A program made the translations under genes and the position numbers. Shown here piece by piece: positions 19,012-29,413 of a DNA stretch of 64,000 bases. Under the pieces are notes generated by a model. That model worked only from the letters and a program-made list of their open reading frames with translations. It was not told the origin of the DNA and did not search any database. Source of the stretch: Mycobacterium sp. HUMS_12744610 (GTDB taxonomy: Bacteria; Actinomycetota; Actinomycetes; Mycobacteriales; Mycobacteriaceae); contig NZ_JBGEDP010000001.1 in the NCBI RefSeq assembly GCF_041206865.1, positions 4,340,001-4,404,000 on the forward strand, in the 5' to 3' direction. The stretch's first letter is position 1. Every line of letters begins with the position of its first letter.

Positions 19012-20399
19012 TCTGTGTAAGTCAGAGGTGATTTGACTACGAGTTGTATTCTAGCACAATGGGATTCGCCCAGGGAATAGTCTGGCGAGTGTGTTGAGCG
19101 CCACAGTCCAGTTGTGCGTTCCAGTACCCGAATAGCCTCCTCTCTCGCTGGAGATGTTGCGCAGCCCGAGGTACAGCAACTTCATCGCGGCGTCCTTGTC
19201 CGTGAAATGACCACGGTTCTTGGTGATCTTGCGCAACTGGAAGTTGATCGACTCGATCGCATTGGTGGTGTAGACGATCTTGCGCAACTCCACCGGATAG
19301 TCCAGGAACGGAACGAATTCCCCCCAGGCGTTGTGCCACACGTCAATTGCACCCGGATATTGGGCGCCGAATTGCTGGTCGAACTCCTTGAGTGCGAGTT
19401 CGGCTCCATCGACGGTCGGCGCACTGTAGATCGCCCGCATCGCGGTGGCGACCTTCTTGCGGTCCTTATAAGACACGAAGCGCATCGCATTCCTAATGAC
19501 GTGCACGACGCAGGTCTGCACCACGGTATCGGGATAGATCGAGCGGATCGCATCAGGCAGACCGGTCAGCCCGTCGCAGCAGGCGATGAGGATGTCGCGC
19601 ACCCCGCGGTTGCGCAGGTCGATGACGACCTTCTGCCAGAACTTCGCCCCCTCGGAGTCCTGGATCCAGCAGCCCAAGGCGTGTTTGCGGCCCTCCAGAT
19701 CCACGCCAATGGCCAAATAGGCGACCTTGGTGGTGATGACCCCGTTGTCGCCGATCCGCAGCCGCAGCCCATCGATGTAGAGGATCGGGTAGACCTCATC
19801 GAGCGGGCGGGCCTGCCAGGCCTTGATCTCATCGACCACCACCTCGGTGATATTGGAGATCAACTCCCGCGACACCGACGCCCCATAGACCTCCTGCAGG
19901 TGGGCTTCGATATCGCGGGTGGTCATTCCCCGTGAATACAGCGACAACACCACCGAATTGATGTTGTTGAGCCGGCGGGTCTTCTTCGGCACAATCGCCG
20001 GCTCAAACGAGCCGTTGCGATCACGCGGCGCATCGATCTGCACCGGGCCGTTGACGGTGGTCACCGTTTTCGGCGTGGTGCCGTTGCGCGAATTTCCCGA
20101 TCCGCGTCCGGCCGGATCGCCGGCCTCATAACCCAGATGGTGGGTTAGCTCCGCATTCAGCGCCCGCTCCAGCACGGCCTTAGTCAGCTGGTTCAGCAAA
20201 CCGTCCGCGCCGTCGATCGGGGTCCCGGTCTTCACCGCATCCTTAATCAACGAGTCCAGCGTCTCTTCGGTGAACATCTCGGCCAGCCGCCGCGCCGCGG
20301 TCGTCTCCTCAGCCGGCATCTGCATGGTCTTGGTCACAAAACACTCCTTCTGTCCGCCCAACGGCGGTCCGATGATGGACCACCCCGGACTTACACAGA
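19012..20399. mobile_element. IS256-family insertion sequence, 1388 bp
   Basis: The element is bounded by inverted repeats beginning TCTGTGTAAGTC: left TCTGTGTAAGTCAGAGGTG, right (complement) TCTGTGTAAGTCCGGGGTG. It carries a single intact transposase gene on the minus strand and splits the DDE transposase gene of the surrounding transposon. The bases flanking the two ends do not form the 8-9-bp direct repeat usual for the family, which suggests later change or recombination at one end. Confidence 0.85.
19051..20337 (-). CDS. IS256-family (MULE-type) transposase
   Basis: 428 residues, full length for the family and uninterrupted. It has the mutator-type signature: the first catalytic Asp in VYPILYIDGLRLR, ACCDGLTGLPDAI containing the second Asp, the CxxH-like VQTCVVHVIRNAMRFV and the acidic region IVYTTNAIESINFQLRK containing the catalytic Glu. 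The GTG at 20337 (VTKTMQMPAEE) is preceded by AAGGAG. It may be the only intact transposase gene in the island, so this copy could still move. Confidence 0.93.
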   Translation of the reverse strand: MTKTMQMPAEETTAARRLAEMFTEETLDSLIKDAVKTGTPIDGADGLLNQLTKAVLERALNAELTHHLGYEAGDPAGRGSGNSRNGTTPKTVTTVNGPVQIDAPRDRNGSFEPAIVPKKTRRLNNINSVVLSLYSRGMTTRDIEAHLQEVYGASVSRELISNITEVVVDEIKAWQARPLDEVYPILYIDGLRLRIGDNGVITTKVAYLAIGVDLEGRKHALGCWIQDSEGAKFWQKVVIDLRNRGVRDILIACCDGLTGLPDAIRSIYPDTVVQTCVVHVIRNAMRFVSYKDRKKVATAMRAIYSAPTVDGAELALKEFDQQFGAQYPGAIDVWHNAWGEFVPFLDYPVELRKIVYTTNAIESINFQLRKITKNRGHFTDKDAAMKLLYLGLRNISSERGGYSGTGTHNWTVALNTLARLFPGRIPLC

Positions 20400-21171
20400 T
20401 GGAATGACACGCCCTGCGATGTGGGTCGCGGTCAAAACCCACGGCTGCCCGCGAAAACTGTACTGCGACAACGGAGCTGCCTACGTCAGCGGTCAGCTGG
20501 CCTGGTCGGCGGCGGTGCTCGACATCGCGCTGGTGCACAGCCGGCCCGGAAAACCGCAAGGGCGGGGCAAAATAGAACGCTGGAACCGCACCGTGCGCGA
20601 CCAGTTCCTGGTCGAGATCGAGGCCGCCGGGGAGGTGGCCTCGCTCGAGGAGCTGAACCGGTTGTTCACCGCCTGGTGCCACCAGCACTACCACCGCAGC
20701 GTGCATTCAGAAACCGGCGCCACCCCGCTGGCGCGCTATCACGCCCAGGGCCGCACCCCGGCGCCGCGCCCGGACGCGGGGCTTTTGCGGCGCGCGTTTT
20801 TGTGGCGCGAGCAGCGCAGGGTCACCGCCACCGCCACGGTGTCGTTGCACGGCAACCGCTATGAGCTCGACCCCGCCCTGGTCGGCCGTGTCGTGGATCT
20901 GCTGTTCACCCCGTTCGACCTGACCGTCATCGACATCGAATACCAGGGCAAGGCGATGGGCCGGGCCATTCCGCACACCATCGGCCGCCACACCCACCCC
21001 GCGGTCAAACCCGACATCCCCGCACCGGTGCAAGCCACCGGCATCGACTACCTGCACCTGCTGGAGCAGGCACATCAAGCCGATGTGGGTCAGGCGATCA
21101 ACTATCTCGCCCTGGCCGACAGCGACATCCAAGCACCCCGCCACGACCAAACCGGACCGCAAAACCCTTAA
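20400..21171 (+). pseudogene. DDE transposase, 3' part
   Basis: Continuation of the transposase cut at 19011: VKTHGCPRKLYCDNGAAY holds the second catalytic Asp and KIERWNRTVRDQFLVEIE the Glu, followed by the Mu-transposase-like C-terminal domain (TATVSLHGNRYELDPALVG). The reading frame is open to 21171 but lacks a proper start. It ends 55 bp before the ATPase gene of the same transposon. Confidence 0.85.
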
Positions 21172-21226
21172 GCAGCAACGCTATCCACCTCGACCACCGT
21201 GGCGAGCCCACGGGGAACGGACCATC

Positions 21227-22057
21227 ATGCTCGACAAGATCCAATCCTATTTCGGTTTGACGACCATGCCCTTCGGCCGCGCCCTGGCGCCGGGCATGCT
21301 GTTTCCCAGTGCCGACCACTCCCAGGCCGCCGCCCGCATCGGCTACGGCATCGCCACCCGCGGTATCACCGTGATCACCGGCGAAGTCGGTGTCGGCAAG
21401 ACCGTCGCCGCCCGCGCCGCGATCGAGCGCGCCGAACCGGCACGTCACCACCTGATCTACATCCCCGACCCCACCGTCGCCGCCCGCGGCATCTACCACC
21501 ACATCGTGACCGCGCTGGGCTGCCGGCCCAGCTTCCACAACGCCGCCCTGGTTCCCCAAGCCCGCGATGCGCTGGCCGCCGAAGCCGCCGAACGCGGCCG
21601 CGTCCCCATCTTGTGCATCGACGAGGCCCACCTGCTTTCCCACGACGCCCTCGAAGCGCTGCGGCTGCTCACCAATCACCGTCTCGACACCGAATCACCG
21701 TTCGCCACAATACTTCTCGGCCAACCCACACTCGCCGCCAAAATGTCCCTGGGCATCTTGGCCGCCCTGGAACAACGCATCACCGTGCGCCGCACCATGA
21801 CCGGCATGACCAGCGAGGAGACCGCCGGATACATCCGCCACCACCTACAGCTCGCCGGCCGATCCGACCCGCTGTTCACCGACGATGCCCTCGCCCTGAT
21901 CCACGACTCCGGTCGCGGCAAGCCCCGCGGTGTCAACCGGCTCGCCATCGCCGCGCTCATCGCCGCCTGCGCCGCAGGCAAAAACCTCGTCGACGAGTCC
22001 AGCGCACGATCGGCGATCACCGAAACCAACCACGACATCCAGCCCGCGACACCCTGA
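21227..22057 (+). CDS. AAA ATPase of the transposon (TniB/ExeA-like)
   Basis: 276 residues. The N-terminus DKIQSYFGLTTMPFGRALAP is typical of ExeA/GspA-like transposon ATPases. Walker A is TGEVGVGKTVAAR, Walker B is PILCIDEAHLL, and a sensor region reads ILLGQPTLAAKM; the C-terminal lid has GKPRGVNRLAIAAL. In related systems the ATPase chooses the target and activates the transposase, as MuB and TniB do. The gene looks intact although its transposase is broken. ATG at 21227. Confidence 0.88.
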   Translation: MLDKIQSYFGLTTMPFGRALAPGMLFPSADHSQAAARIGYGIATRGITVITGEVGVGKTVAARAAIERAEPARHHLIYIPDPTVAARGIYHHIVTALGCRPSFHNAALVPQARDALAAEAAERGRVPILCIDEAHLLSHDALEALRLLTNHRLDTESPFATILLGQPTLAAKMSLGILAALEQRITVRRTMTGMTSEETAGYIRHHLQLAGRSDPLFTDDALALIHDSGRGKPRGVNRLAIAALIAACAAGKNLVDESSARSAITETNHDIQPATP

Positions 22058-22085
22058 GCACCGCCGCGACATCACGACCACCGAC

Positions 22086-22114
22086 AGCCCCGCTCGACAC
22101 GATTGAGCGGGGCT
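22086..22114 (+). terminator. Terminator after the transposon ATPase gene
   Basis: AGCCCCGCTC and GAGCGGGGCT form a perfect 10-bp stem with a 9-base loop, followed by ATTTC. It is 28 bp after the ATPase stop and just inside the candidate right end of the transposon. Confidence 0.7.
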
Positions 22115-22194
22115 ATTTCACACCCGAACCAGCCTCAACAGGAATGACGCCACCATGTCCAAGATCAGTGACGCGCAACACCCCTGGCTGACCA

Positions 22195-22636
22195 ACATCG
22201 CCAAGGCCAGGGGGGCCGGGGTGGCTTGCTCGAAATACACGTCGTAGCGGGTGTGCTTGGTCTGGACGACCGGAACACCATGCCGGCGAGCGGCGTCCAC
22301 GCCGGCTATCGCCACGCCCAAGTCACCGTGGGTGTGCACGATGTCGATGGGCCCGCGGCGGGCAAACGCCTCGTCGATGATCGCGCGATTCGTCTTGGAC
22401 GGCCAGACGAGGGCGAAGTCCTCGTGCCTGCCCAGCGTGCGGATCAGCGGGTCGATGAGCGGGACCGGCCTCAGCTCGACGACGCGCGGGTCGGCGTCGA
22501 CCGAGCCGGGCATCGGTGCCGAGAAGACCGTGACCCGGTGCCCACACTGCTCGAGCGCACGACGCTGCGTGGCCACCGCAACCTGCGCCCCTCCGAGGCC
22601 GTCGGGGTGGAGATCGGTGAAAAGCGCGACATGCAT
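22195..22636 (-). pseudogene. Glycosyltransferase pseudogene, 5' part
   Basis: The N-terminal half begins MHVALFTDLHPDGLGGAQVA (ATG at 22636) and runs through the GT4 N-terminal Rossmann domain, including IDIVHTHGDLGVAIAGVDAA and PVVQTKHTRYDVYFEQAT. After about PAPLALA the frame enters foreign DNA and stops at 22118. It joins, in original order, to the fragments at 15906-16487. The family usually uses nucleotide-sugars to build cell-envelope glycolipids; the acceptor here is unknown. Confidence 0.85.
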
Positions 22637-22770
22637 CCAGGGCCTCCCGAAGAATCGGGTGACGACCGGCCGCGGACAAACGGGAGCCCAGGCAACCGGT
22701 CGCACGTCATCCTACGGAGGGCGGCGACGCGTGGGTTCGGAGCGCGGAGGGCGCCGGGACGGGCGGGCCG

Positions 22771-23664
22771 CTAGCGCTCGGCCCCGTTCTGGCTCGCGGC
22801 CAGCGCGGCCGGCGAGTGCTCCAGATACTCCATCGCCATCTGCGTGGACGCCTCGGTGCTCGGGTGGTGGCTGGGCCGCAGGTACCGCAGCGGCACGGTC
22901 ACGGTGAGCTTCCACGGTCCCGGCACCCGGTATTGGCGCGCGGCGCGCAGCCAGTCGCGCCAGCGCGGCTTGGCGTCGGTGGTGGGGTCGTTGGCCATCA
23001 GGTAGCGCACCCCGGCCAGCCACCAGAACACGAACTGCGGCATGGTCAGCAGCATCGACAAGGCGCGCAGCGGGTAGCTGCCGCACACGTTCTGGTAGAC
23101 GTCGTAGACCAGGGAGCGGTGCTCGATCTCCTCGGCCCCGTGCCAGCGCAGCAGGTCCAGCATCGTCGGGTCGGTGCCGGCATAGTCGAGGCCGCGGTTC
23201 TGGATGACCCACTGCCCGAGCACCGCGGTGAAATGCTCGAGCGCGGCGACGTCGGCCAGCCGCCGGTACAGCCACCAGCGCTGCAACGCCTTGGGCCACT
23301 TCTCGTGCTGGTCGCCGAGGACGGACAGCCACTTCTGCAGCTTGTCGGTGTAGGGCGCGGTGTCGATCCCCTGGTCGGCCAGGTGGTCGAGCACCATCTG
23401 GTGCGCCCAGGCGTGCCAGGCCTCCTGCTGGATGAACGGCTTGATCGCGGCCCGCAGTTCGGGGTCGTCGACCATCGGCTCGGCCTCGTTGACGACCTGG
23501 ATGAACCAGCGCTCGCCGGCCGGCAGCAGCAGGTGCAGCACGTTCATCACGTGCGTGGAGAACGGGTCGTCGGGCACCCAGTGCAGCGGGGTGCCCGACC
23601 AGTCGAACCGCACCTTGCGGCGGTACGCCGGGTATCCGTCGTGCTGAACTTCGACAGCGGTCAT
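22771..23664 (-). CDS. Metal-dependent hydrolase, PF10118 type
   Basis: 297 residues with the ferritin-like four-helix pattern of the predicted metal-dependent hydrolase family: FIQQEAWHAWAHQMVLDHL and ALEHFTAVLGQWV provide His/Glu ligands, with a second pair in GAEEIEHRSLVYDVY. The substrate is unknown. The ATG at 23664 (MTAVEVQHDGYPAYRRKVRFDW) is preferred to one six codons upstream. It sits 78 bp after the ligA end on the same strand. Confidence 0.8.
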   Translation of the reverse strand: MTAVEVQHDGYPAYRRKVRFDWSGTPLHWVPDDPFSTHVMNVLHLLLPAGERWFIQVVNEAEPMVDDPELRAAIKPFIQQEAWHAWAHQMVLDHLADQGIDTAPYTDKLQKWLSVLGDQHEKWPKALQRWWLYRRLADVAALEHFTAVLGQWVIQNRGLDYAGTDPTMLDLLRWHGAEEIEHRSLVYDVYQNVCGSYPLRALSMLLTMPQFVFWWLAGVRYLMANDPTTDAKPRWRDWLRAARQYRVPGPWKLTVTVPLRYLRPSHHPSTEASTQMAMEYLEHSPAALAASQNGAER

Positions 23665-23742
23665 CGGTGTCCCCCAATCCAACAGCCCACCAATTGGCGT
23701 GTGAGTACCCTCACACGCGGGCGCGCAACCGGCCGCGGGGAA

Positions 23743-25836
<2,094 letters not shown>

Positions 25837-25865
25837 CTAACGGAGGGCGCAGACACGGGAGCCGT

Positions 25866-25902
25866 GCGCATCATGATGCCGATAACTGATGCTATGATGC
25901 GC
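25866..25902. promoter_or_regulatory. vapBC promoter and operator
   Basis: GCGCATCAT (25866-25874) and ATGATGCGC (25894-25902) are perfect inverted repeats, 19 bases apart. The right arm overlaps the -10 box TATGAT (25893-25898), which lies six bases before the vapB GTG, so the mRNA should be leaderless. The inner palindrome GCATCATGATGC is also present. Binding of a VapB-VapC complex here would block RNA polymerase, the usual autorepression of toxin-antitoxin operons. Confidence 0.75.
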
Positions 25903-25904
25903 AG

Positions 25905-26153
25905 GTGCGGACGACGATCAACATCGACGCCGACTTGCTCGCCGAGGCAAAGGTCCTGGCGGCGAAAACATCCCGGCCGCTCGGAGCGATAGTCGACGAC
26001 GCGTTGCGCGCACTGCTGCGGCGGTGCGGCGACGAAGGCGGCCGCACCGAGTTCCGGTTGCCGACCCACGGCAGCGGTGGGTTGCAGGCGGGCGTCGACC
26101 TGGAAGACAAGGACGCCCTCGCCGAGCTGCTGGGCGACAATGCTGCTCCTTGA
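25905..26153 (+). CDS. vapB: VapB-type antitoxin
   Basis: 82 residues. The N-terminal ribbon-helix-helix DNA-binding segment is RTTINIDADLLAEAKVLAAKTSRPLGAIVDDALRALL in short form, with an acidic C-terminal tail (GVDLEDKDALAELLGDN) that would wrap the toxin. Expected to neutralise the PIN toxin encoded by the next gene and to repress its own promoter. Its stop overlaps vapC by 14 bp. There is no equivalent gene next to ligA in M. tuberculosis. Confidence 0.88.
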   Translation: MRTTINIDADLLAEAKVLAAKTSRPLGAIVDDALRALLRRCGDEGGRTEFRLPTHGSGGLQAGVDLEDKDALAELLGDNAAP

Positions 26154-26568
26154 TGTCAACGTCTGCGTCTATGCCATCCGCCGCGACAGCGCCCGGCACG
26201 CCGCGTATCGTGCCTGGATGGAAGATCGACTCGTCGGCGACGAGCCGGTCGGGATGAGCGAGCTCGTGCTGTCGGGTGTCATCCGCTTGATCACCAACCA
26301 TCGCGTCTTTCGACAGCCGAGCACCACGGCTCAGGCGCTCGAGGCGTGCCGCGCTCTCCGAACGGCTCCCGCGGCCGTCGCGCTGCGGCCGGGGCCGCGG
26401 CACTGGGACATCTTCGACGCGCTGTGCGACCGGATCGGCGCCAAGGGCAACGCGGTGGCCGACGCCTACCACGCCGCTCTGGCCATCGAGAACGGCGCGA
26501 CCTGGGTCACCACCGACCGCGGTTTCGCCCGCTTCCCGGGCCTGCGCTGGCGTCCGCCGTTCGACTGA
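26140..26568 (+). CDS. vapC: VapC-type PIN-domain ribonuclease toxin
   Basis: 142 residues with the four acidic PIN residues: Asp in LLLDVNVCVYAIR, Glu in MSELVLSGVIRL, Asp in GNAVADAYHAALA and Asp in TWVTTDRGFARFPG. The C-terminal ADAYHAALAIE and TTDRGF patterns are typical of mycobacterial VapC toxins that cut tRNA or rRNA; the RNA target is not predictable here. The ATG at 26140 overlaps vapB, ensuring coupled translation. Confidence 0.92.
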   Translation: MLLLDVNVCVYAIRRDSARHAAYRAWMEDRLVGDEPVGMSELVLSGVIRLITNHRVFRQPSTTAQALEACRALRTAPAAVALRPGPRHWDIFDALCDRIGAKGNAVADAYHAALAIENGATWVTTDRGFARFPGLRWRPPFD

Positions 26569-26581
26569 CCCGGACGCTCCC

Positions 26582-27604
26582 CTATCCGGGGCCGATCGCG
26601 TCCGGATCCTGCGCGAACGCCTCGGCGGCCTTGCGCGCGAGCCCGATCGCGGTGCGGGCCCACTGCTGGGTCGCACCGGCCAGCCCGCACGCGGGCGTGA
26701 CGCCGATCCGGTCGCGCAGCGCCGCGCGGGAGAACCCGAGCCGGTCGGTCACCGCGACCACCGCGGCGGCCACCTCCTCGGCCGACGGGCGCCGCTCGGG
26801 CGCCGTCACGGCGACCACGCCGAGCATGACGGTGCGGCCCGACTCGACGAACGCGGCGACGCCGTCCAGGTCCGCGGCACCCAGCGTGCCCGCGTCCACC
26901 GATACGGCGCTGATCGCACTGCGCTGCAACAGGTTCCACGGAAGCTCCGGAGCGCAGCTGTGTAACAGCACGTCGGCGCCCACCTTGTCGACGCAGGCGT
27001 CGAGCAGCGGGCCGGCCACCGCCTCGTCCAGCGCGGGGACCGTGCTCAGCGACGTCACCCCGGTCAGCCGCCCGCCCAGCGCCGTCGGCAGCGACGGCTC
27101 GTCGAACTGCACCACCACGGGCGTCTCGAGCCGCCGGGACAGCGCGGCGCGGTGCGCGGCGACGCCCTCGGCCAGCGAGGCCGCCAGGTCGCGCAGCGCG
27201 CCGGGGTCGGTGATCGCCCGGTGCCCGTTGGCCAGCTCCAGCCCGGCGGCCAGCGTGATCGGCCCCGGCGCCTGCACCTTGACCACGCGTCCCCCGCCGC
27301 GCAGGCCGGCGATCTCCCAGGCCTCTTCGAGCGCATCGGAGTCCTCGTCGAGCAGGCTGACGGCCCGGCGGGTCACCGCCCCGGGCCGGGCGACGATGCG
27401 GTAGCCGCGCGTCGTGGTGTCGATGGCCACGTCGATGAGCAGCGCCCCGGCCCGGCCGAGCAGATCGGCGCCCACGCCGCGGGCGGGCAGCTCGGCGATG
27501 TGGGCGAGCGCGCCCCCCAGTTCGCCGACGACGACCTCAGCCGCCTGCCGCGGGGTGACGCCGGGCCACGAGCCGACGCCGCTGGCGGTCGCGAACACAC
27601 TCAC
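26582..27604 (-). CDS. Cobalamin-independent methionine synthase-like protein (Rv3015c type)
   Basis: 340 residues resembling the C-terminal MetE/UROD-like barrel: FATASGVGSWPG at the start, VVKVQAPGPITLAAG, VVVQFDEPSLP, DVLLHSCAPELPWNLLQ (a His-Ser-Cys metal-site pattern) and GVTPACGLAGATQQWA at the end. It lacks the MetE N-terminal domain and is unlikely to be the main methionine synthase. The M. tuberculosis counterpart Rv3015c (337 residues) has no proven role. GTG at 27604. Confidence 0.8.
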   Translation of the reverse strand: MSVFATASGVGSWPGVTPRQAAEVVVGELGGALAHIAELPARGVGADLLGRAGALLIDVAIDTTTRGYRIVARPGAVTRRAVSLLDEDSDALEEAWEIAGLRGGGRVVKVQAPGPITLAAGLELANGHRAITDPGALRDLAASLAEGVAAHRAALSRRLETPVVVQFDEPSLPTALGGRLTGVTSLSTVPALDEAVAGPLLDACVDKVGADVLLHSCAPELPWNLLQRSAISAVSVDAGTLGAADLDGVAAFVESGRTVMLGVVAVTAPERRPSAEEVAAAVVAVTDRLGFSRAALRDRIGVTPACGLAGATQQWARTAIGLARKAAEAFAQDPDAIGPG

Positions 27605-27704
27605 CGGGCAACCGTATGCGACGCCCCGCAAGACGCGCCCCGTCAGGGGTGTTTGCCGGGGGCCCGCCGGGGTAGTTTCAACCCTGGAACGGACGGTGTG
27701 GCGG

Positions 27705-28340
27705 ATGGTGAGATTCACGCGGCCCCTGCTGATCACCGGCGCGGTTTTGCTCACCGCGGCGTGCACGCGGGTGGTGGACGGCACGGCGCTGCCGGGCTAC
27801 GGCGCCACCCGGCACCCCGTGCACGGCATCGACGTCGACACGGTGCTGCTGGACCAGCCCCGCATGCGCGCGATCACCGGCGCCGGCGAGCACCTCACGA
27901 TCATCCCGTCGATGGACGGCATCAGCCCGGTGGACATCGACGCGCTGGCCGACAACGCGCCGCAAGAATGCCGGTTCCTGTTCGCCGAGACCGCGACGTT
28001 CGGGCCCGACATCGAGGAGTTCCACAAGACGACGTTCCAGGATCCGCCCGAGGGGGCGCTGATCTCGGAGGGCGCCGCCGCCTACCCGGACGCCGACACC
28101 GCCCGGCGGGCGTTCGGCGCCCTGGTGGCCACCGTCGGCAACTGCGCCGACAGCCCGGCCGGCCAGCTGCTCGTCGGCGACTGGCAGGCCGACACGCATT
28201 CGCTGCACCTGCGCCCCGGCGGCTGCGGGCGCGACTACCGGGTCCTGTCGGTGGCCCTGCTGGAGGTCACCTACTGCGGCTTCCCGCAGTCGGTGTCCGA
28301 CATCGTGATGACCAACATCGTCGCCAACGTGCCGAATTAG
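27705..28340 (+). CDS. lpqA: Lipoprotein LpqA, PknH-sensor-like
   Basis: 211-residue exported lipoprotein: [20 protein letters not shown] ends in the lipobox LTAAC. The mature part resembles the extracellular PknH-type sensor domain, with paired cysteines ([25 protein letters not shown] and TYCGFPQS), suggesting two disulfides. The ligand is unknown. It converges on mnmA with a 4-bp overlap; in M. tuberculosis an ESX/PE-PPE/IS1081 block lies between these two genes and is missing here. Confidence 0.85.
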   Translation: MVRFTRPLLITGAVLLTAACTRVVDGTALPGYGATRHPVHGIDVDTVLLDQPRMRAITGAGEHLTIIPSMDGISPVDIDALADNAPQECRFLFAETATFGPDIEEFHKTTFQDPPEGALISEGAAAYPDADTARRAFGALVATVGNCADSPAGQLLVGDWQADTHSLHLRPGGCGRDYRVLSVALLEVTYCGFPQSVSDIVMTNIVANVPN

Positions 28341-29413
28341 CGCCCGGTGCCCGCGATGGTGGCGCTGCCGATCACCTCGTCGCCGCCGGGATCGGGCCGG
28401 TACAGCACCAGCGTCTGACCGCGCGCCACCCCGCGCAGCGGGTCACACAGCCGCACGACCAGCTCGTCGTCGACCAATTCCGCGACCGCACTTGCCGTTT
28501 CGCCGTGCGCACGCACCTGCACCGCGCATTCGATTGCGCCGGACGGCGCGGCGCCGGCGGTGAACACCGGCGAGCGCCCGACCAGCTCGACGACGTCGAG
28601 GTCGGTCGCCGCACCCACCCGCACCGTGGCGGTCTCGGCGTCGATCGCCGTCACATAGCGCGGGGCGCCGTCGGACCCCGGCCCGGCGATGCCCAGGCCC
28701 TTGCGCTGCCCCACGGTGAAGCCGTGCACCCCGTCGTGGGTCGCCAGCACCGCCCCGTCGGCGTCGACCACGCTGCCGGGCCGCACCCCGATGCGCTCGC
28801 CCAGGAAGGTCCGGGTGTCCCCGGACGGGATGAAGCAGATGTCGTGGCTGTCCGGCTTTTCGGCGACCGCCAGGCCGCGCCGGGCGGCCTCGGCGCGAAT
28901 CTGCGGCTTGGGCGTGTCCCCGATCGGGAACACCGCGTGGCGCAGCTGCCCGGCGGTCAGCACCGCCAGCACGTAGGACTGGTCCTTGTCGCGGTCGACG
29001 GCGCGGCGCAGCCGCCCCCCGGACAGCCGGGCGTAGTGGCCCGTGGCCACGGTGTCGAAACCCAGCGCGAGCGCCCTGGCCGACAGCGCCGAGAACTTGA
29101 TCCGCTGGTTGCAGCGCACGCACGGGTTGGGCGTCTCGCCGCGCGCGTAGGACGACACGAAGTCGTCGATCACGTCCGCCTGGAACTTCTCGGCGAAATC
29201 CCAGACGTAGAAAGGGATTCCGAGTACGTCGGCGACGCGGCGCGCGTCGGCGGCGTCCTCCTTGGAGCAGCAGCCGCGCGAACCGGTGCGCAGCGTGCCG
29301 GGTGCGGCCGACAGCGCCAGATGCACGCCGACCACCTCGTGCCCGGCGTCGACCATGCGGGCGGCGGCCACCGATGAGTCCACACCGCCGCTCATCGCAG
29401 CGAGGACCTTCAC
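28337..29413 (-). CDS. mnmA: tRNA-specific 2-thiouridylase MnmA (TrmU)
   Basis: 358 residues. It installs 2-thiouridine at the wobble position of Lys, Glu and Gln tRNAs using sulfur from a cysteine desulfurase. The PP-loop is [16 protein letters not shown], the catalytic cysteines lie in [12 protein letters not shown] and in [15 protein letters not shown]. The gene begins directly after the stop of the desulfurase gene, its likely sulfur donor. Confidence 0.95.
   Translation of the reverse strand: MKVLAAMSGGVDSSVAAARMVDAGHEVVGVHLALSAAPGTLRTGSRGCCSKEDAADARRVADVLGIPFYVWDFAEKFQADVIDDFVSSYARGETPNPCVRCNQRIKFSALSARALALGFDTVATGHYARLSGGRLRRAVDRDKDQSYVLAVLTAGQLRHAVFPIGDTPKPQIRAEAARRGLAVAEKPDSHDICFIPSGDTRTFLGERIGVRPGSVVDADGAVLATHDGVHGFTVGQRKGLGIAGPGSDGAPRYVTAIDAETATVRVGAATDLDVVELVGRSPVFTAGAAPSGAIECAVQVRAHGETASAVAELVDDELVVRLCDPLRGVARGQTLVLYRPDPGGDEVIGSATIAGTGR

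Larger units (their letters stand above)
17492..22151 (+). mobile_element. Three-gene DDE transposon (DUF6431 - transposase - AAA ATPase), inactivated by an IS256 element
   Basis: A unit of about 4.7 kb carries a zinc-ribbon/HTH protein, a DDE (rve) transposase and a TniB/ExeA-like ATPase in one direction, like Mu/Tn552/Tn5053-type systems. Candidate terminal inverted repeats are GCGTCAT-N4-GTTGAGG-N2-GG at 17492-17513 and its complement at 22131-22151; they match in 16 of 20 positions, but no target duplication was found, so the ends are provisional. The transposase is interrupted by the IS256-family element at 19012-20399. The whole block sits inside a glycosyltransferase gene next to an IS607 remnant. 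Confidence 0.6.

Noticed and set aside
22155..22247. 30-codon frame starting MSKISDAQHPWLTNIAKARGAG at the transposon/glycosyltransferase junction
   Set aside because: It ends within the glycosyltransferase sequence on the opposite strand. It might be the cut start of a further transposon gene, but there is too little to call.
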